DNA of 64,000 bases from Rheinheimera pacifica. GTDB lineage: Bacteria > Pseudomonadota > Gammaproteobacteria > Enterobacterales > Alteromonadaceae. The position numbers and the translations under genes are program-made. The DNA lies in the NCBI RefSeq assembly GCF_900108485.1, contig NZ_FNXF01000010.1:1-64000 (forward strand), written 5' to 3'. Below are positions 63,011 to 64,000 of the stretch, one piece after another. How positions within the stretch are numbered: the stretch's first letter is position 1; the number at the start of each line of letters is the position of its first letter. Below the pieces are notes generated by a model. The model had not been told where the DNA came from. It did no database searches and saw nothing but the letters and a program-made list of their open reading frames with translations.

Positions 63011-63325
63011 GTGACAAACGATGACAGTAAAACCCGGCGCAGCGCTACCGCTCTGCAATATGAAGGCAAACAGGCGCCTACAGTAACGGCGCAGGGGCAT
63101 GCAGAGCTGGCAGATGAGATCGTTGCGCTGGCGCGTGAACACGGCGTGTTAATTCATCAGGATGAAGAACTAAGTAAACTGCTGACTAAGTTGGAACTGG
63201 GTGAGCAAATTCCGCAGCAACTTTATATTGTTATTGCGGAGCTGATTGCGTTTTCGTATGTGCTGCAGGGCAAGTTTCCGGAAAACTGGCATAATATTCA
63301 CCAGCGTATAGATATTAAAAGCTGA
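63011..63325 (+). CDS. FlhB C-terminal-domain homologue (FhlB-like, EscU/YscU family)
   Basis: The 104-residue soluble protein matches only the cytoplasmic post-cleavage domain of FlhB: ATALQYEGKQAPTVTAQGHAELADEIVALAREHGVLIHQDEELSKLLTKLELGEQIPQQLYIVIAELIAFSYVL. The membrane part and the NPTH autocleavage site are missing. The start is GTG with AAGGAG 7 bp upstream. It probably interacts with the flagellar export apparatus or the FliK-like neighbour; the function is not established. Confidence 0.85.
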   Translation: MTNDDSKTRRSATALQYEGKQAPTVTAQGHAELADEIVALAREHGVLIHQDEELSKLLTKLELGEQIPQQLYIVIAELIAFSYVLQGKFPENWHNIHQRIDIKS

Positions 63326-63338
63326 GCTTAAATTAACG

Positions 63339-63770
63339 CTATTTTTTTGCCTGATGCAGGTTGTACAACAGTTCAGCTTCGGCCCGCGGCAGTTCACATT
63401 CGCGGATAATTTCGTCTAAATCGGCCCCCAGCTGTACCATTTTCATCGCCCGGCTGTATATTTTTGACTCGGGATCGGTCAGCTCCAGTGCTTGCTGTTT
63501 ATCAGCCAGCGCCTGCAGCTGCTGATTAACACCGCCTATATTAGCGTCTAACTGCAACACTCGTTGGCCAACCCCGATAACACCGGCTCTTAGTTCTTCC
63601 AATTCGTGCCGGGTTTGCAACAGCTGCTGTGCTTTAAAGTCAAGCTGTTGCTCCAGTTGCTGTAATTGCTGCTGCCAGTTGCGTTGTATGCGCCCCAGCC
63701 ACCAGACAGCGATAAGCACAAGCGCTGCCAGCAGCAGTATGACAGCAATAGCAAACACCGGTAACGTCAT
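63339..63770 (-). CDS. DUF2802-type membrane protein
   Basis: The protein has about 143 residues from ATG 63770, 1 bp after the cheW stop. An upstream in-frame start at 63806 would overlap cheW by more than 30 bp. One N-terminal membrane helix (about 4-26) precedes a coiled coil (about 30-95) and a C-terminal ELTDPESKIYSRAMKMVQLGADLDEIIRECELPRAEAELLYNL, the conserved DUF2802 helix-turn-helix-like end. Such genes follow cheW at the end of chemotaxis clusters. The function is unknown. Confidence 0.83.
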   Translation of the reverse strand: MTLPVFAIAVILLLAALVLIAVWWLGRIQRNWQQQLQQLEQQLDFKAQQLLQTRHELEELRAGVIGVGQRVLQLDANIGGVNQQLQALADKQQALELTDPESKIYSRAMKMVQLGADLDEIIRECELPRAEAELLYNLHQAKK

Positions 63771-63771
63771 A

Positions 63772-64000
63772 TCAGATAGCGCCGATCTCTTCCCACTCTT
63801 CGTCACTGAGCAGCTTATTTAAATCGACCAGGATCAGTAATTCACCTTCACGGTTAGATACGCCCTGAATAAAACGGGCACTTTCTTCTGTGCCTACATT
63901 TGGTGCGGTATCCACTTCAGACTGCTTCAGATAAACCACTTCAGCCACGCTATCGACCAGAATACCAATAACCTGCTTTTCTGCCTCAATGATAACAATA
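63772..64000 (-). CDS. cheW: chemotaxis adaptor CheW, C-terminal part (cut by window edge)
   Basis: Reading the minus strand from the edge gives 75 residues: IVIIEAEKQVIGILVDSVAEVVYL...GTEESARFIQGVSNREGELLILVDLNKLLSDEEW, ending at TGA 63772-63774. This is the C-terminal half of CheW, which couples chemoreceptors to CheA. The N-terminus lies beyond the window. It belongs to the chemotaxis cluster that should continue to the right. Confidence 0.9.
   Translation of the reverse strand, partial: IVIIEAEKQVIGILVDSVAEVVYLKQSEVDTAPNVGTEESARFIQGVSNREGELLILVDLNKLLSDEEWEEIGAI

Overview
The window looks like the chromosome of a gammaproteobacterium of the Alteromonadales/Chromatiaceae kind (Rheinheimera or Alishewanella type). 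This rests on the gene content and order: a ccm cytochrome c maturation operon next to FliK-like, FlhB-tail, DUF2802 and CheW genes, a YciU-type DNA-mimic protein, a GlyGly-CTERM subtilase and a CpxP-like MacA. No organism name can be proven from the sequence alone. I saw no rRNA, tRNA or CRISPR array.

Positions 1-32,713 form one large surface-polysaccharide locus (O-antigen or capsule type), all on the minus strand except the IS remnant, so transcription runs from wecB (32.7 kb) towards the left edge. The first block (32.7-27.7 kb) makes precursors: WecB, a WbpP-like epimerase, a WbpO/TviB-like dehydrogenase, RmlC and RmlD. After a 344-bp gap come the SLBB export protein, Wzz, WecC, RmlB, RmlA, a VioA-like aminotransferase, a WbqC-family protein and a GNAT. 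A clearly AT-richer block (about 18.6-9.8 kb) carries the O-unit genes: Wzx, glycosyltransferases, an AsnB-type amidotransferase, a Wzy-like polymerase and a hexapeptide acetyltransferase. The last block (9.8-0.8 kb) holds a fused dehydrogenase, a heparinase-like protein, a GT4 and a PglC/PglD/PglE-like set, followed by a second small phosphoglycosyltransferase. Expected precursors are dTDP-L-rhamnose, dTDP-4-amino-4,6-dideoxyglucose, UDP-ManNAcA, another UDP-HexNAc uronate, and a bacillosamine-like sugar whose PglF-type dehydratase is not in the window.

The left end is the most unusual part. Strict period-7 degenerate repeats, consensus (C/A)ACTNAN, lie at 670-774, 1347-1394 and 2170-2246. 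They separate a IS256-truncated four-helix-bundle gene, the second phosphoglycosyltransferase, and a HepT/MntA toxin-antitoxin pair. A fourth array of exactly five heptamers, on the opposite strand, lies inside the rmlB reading frame (21421-21455), where gain or loss of one unit would shift the frame.

Positions 32.8-43.4 kb are ordinary chromosome plus one interesting unit: a small membrane protein, a POT peptide transporter, YciU, RlmA, a TonB-dependent receptor, then a translationally coupled trio of a Tat-type flavin amine oxidase, a dihaem cytochrome c and an exported RidA, followed by a serine hydrolase. Positions 43.4-48.0 kb (minus) hold TonB, an ECF sigma factor, a membrane protein overlapping it and an S8 protease with LRRs and a GlyGly-CTERM tail. 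Positions 48.2-51.6 kb carry a MacA/MacB-type efflux system, followed by a chemoreceptor. Positions 53.3-61.0 kb are ccmABCDEFGHI with mlaA as the last gene. The right end (61.1-64.0 kb) has flagellar/chemotaxis-related genes, ending in a cheW cut by the window edge.
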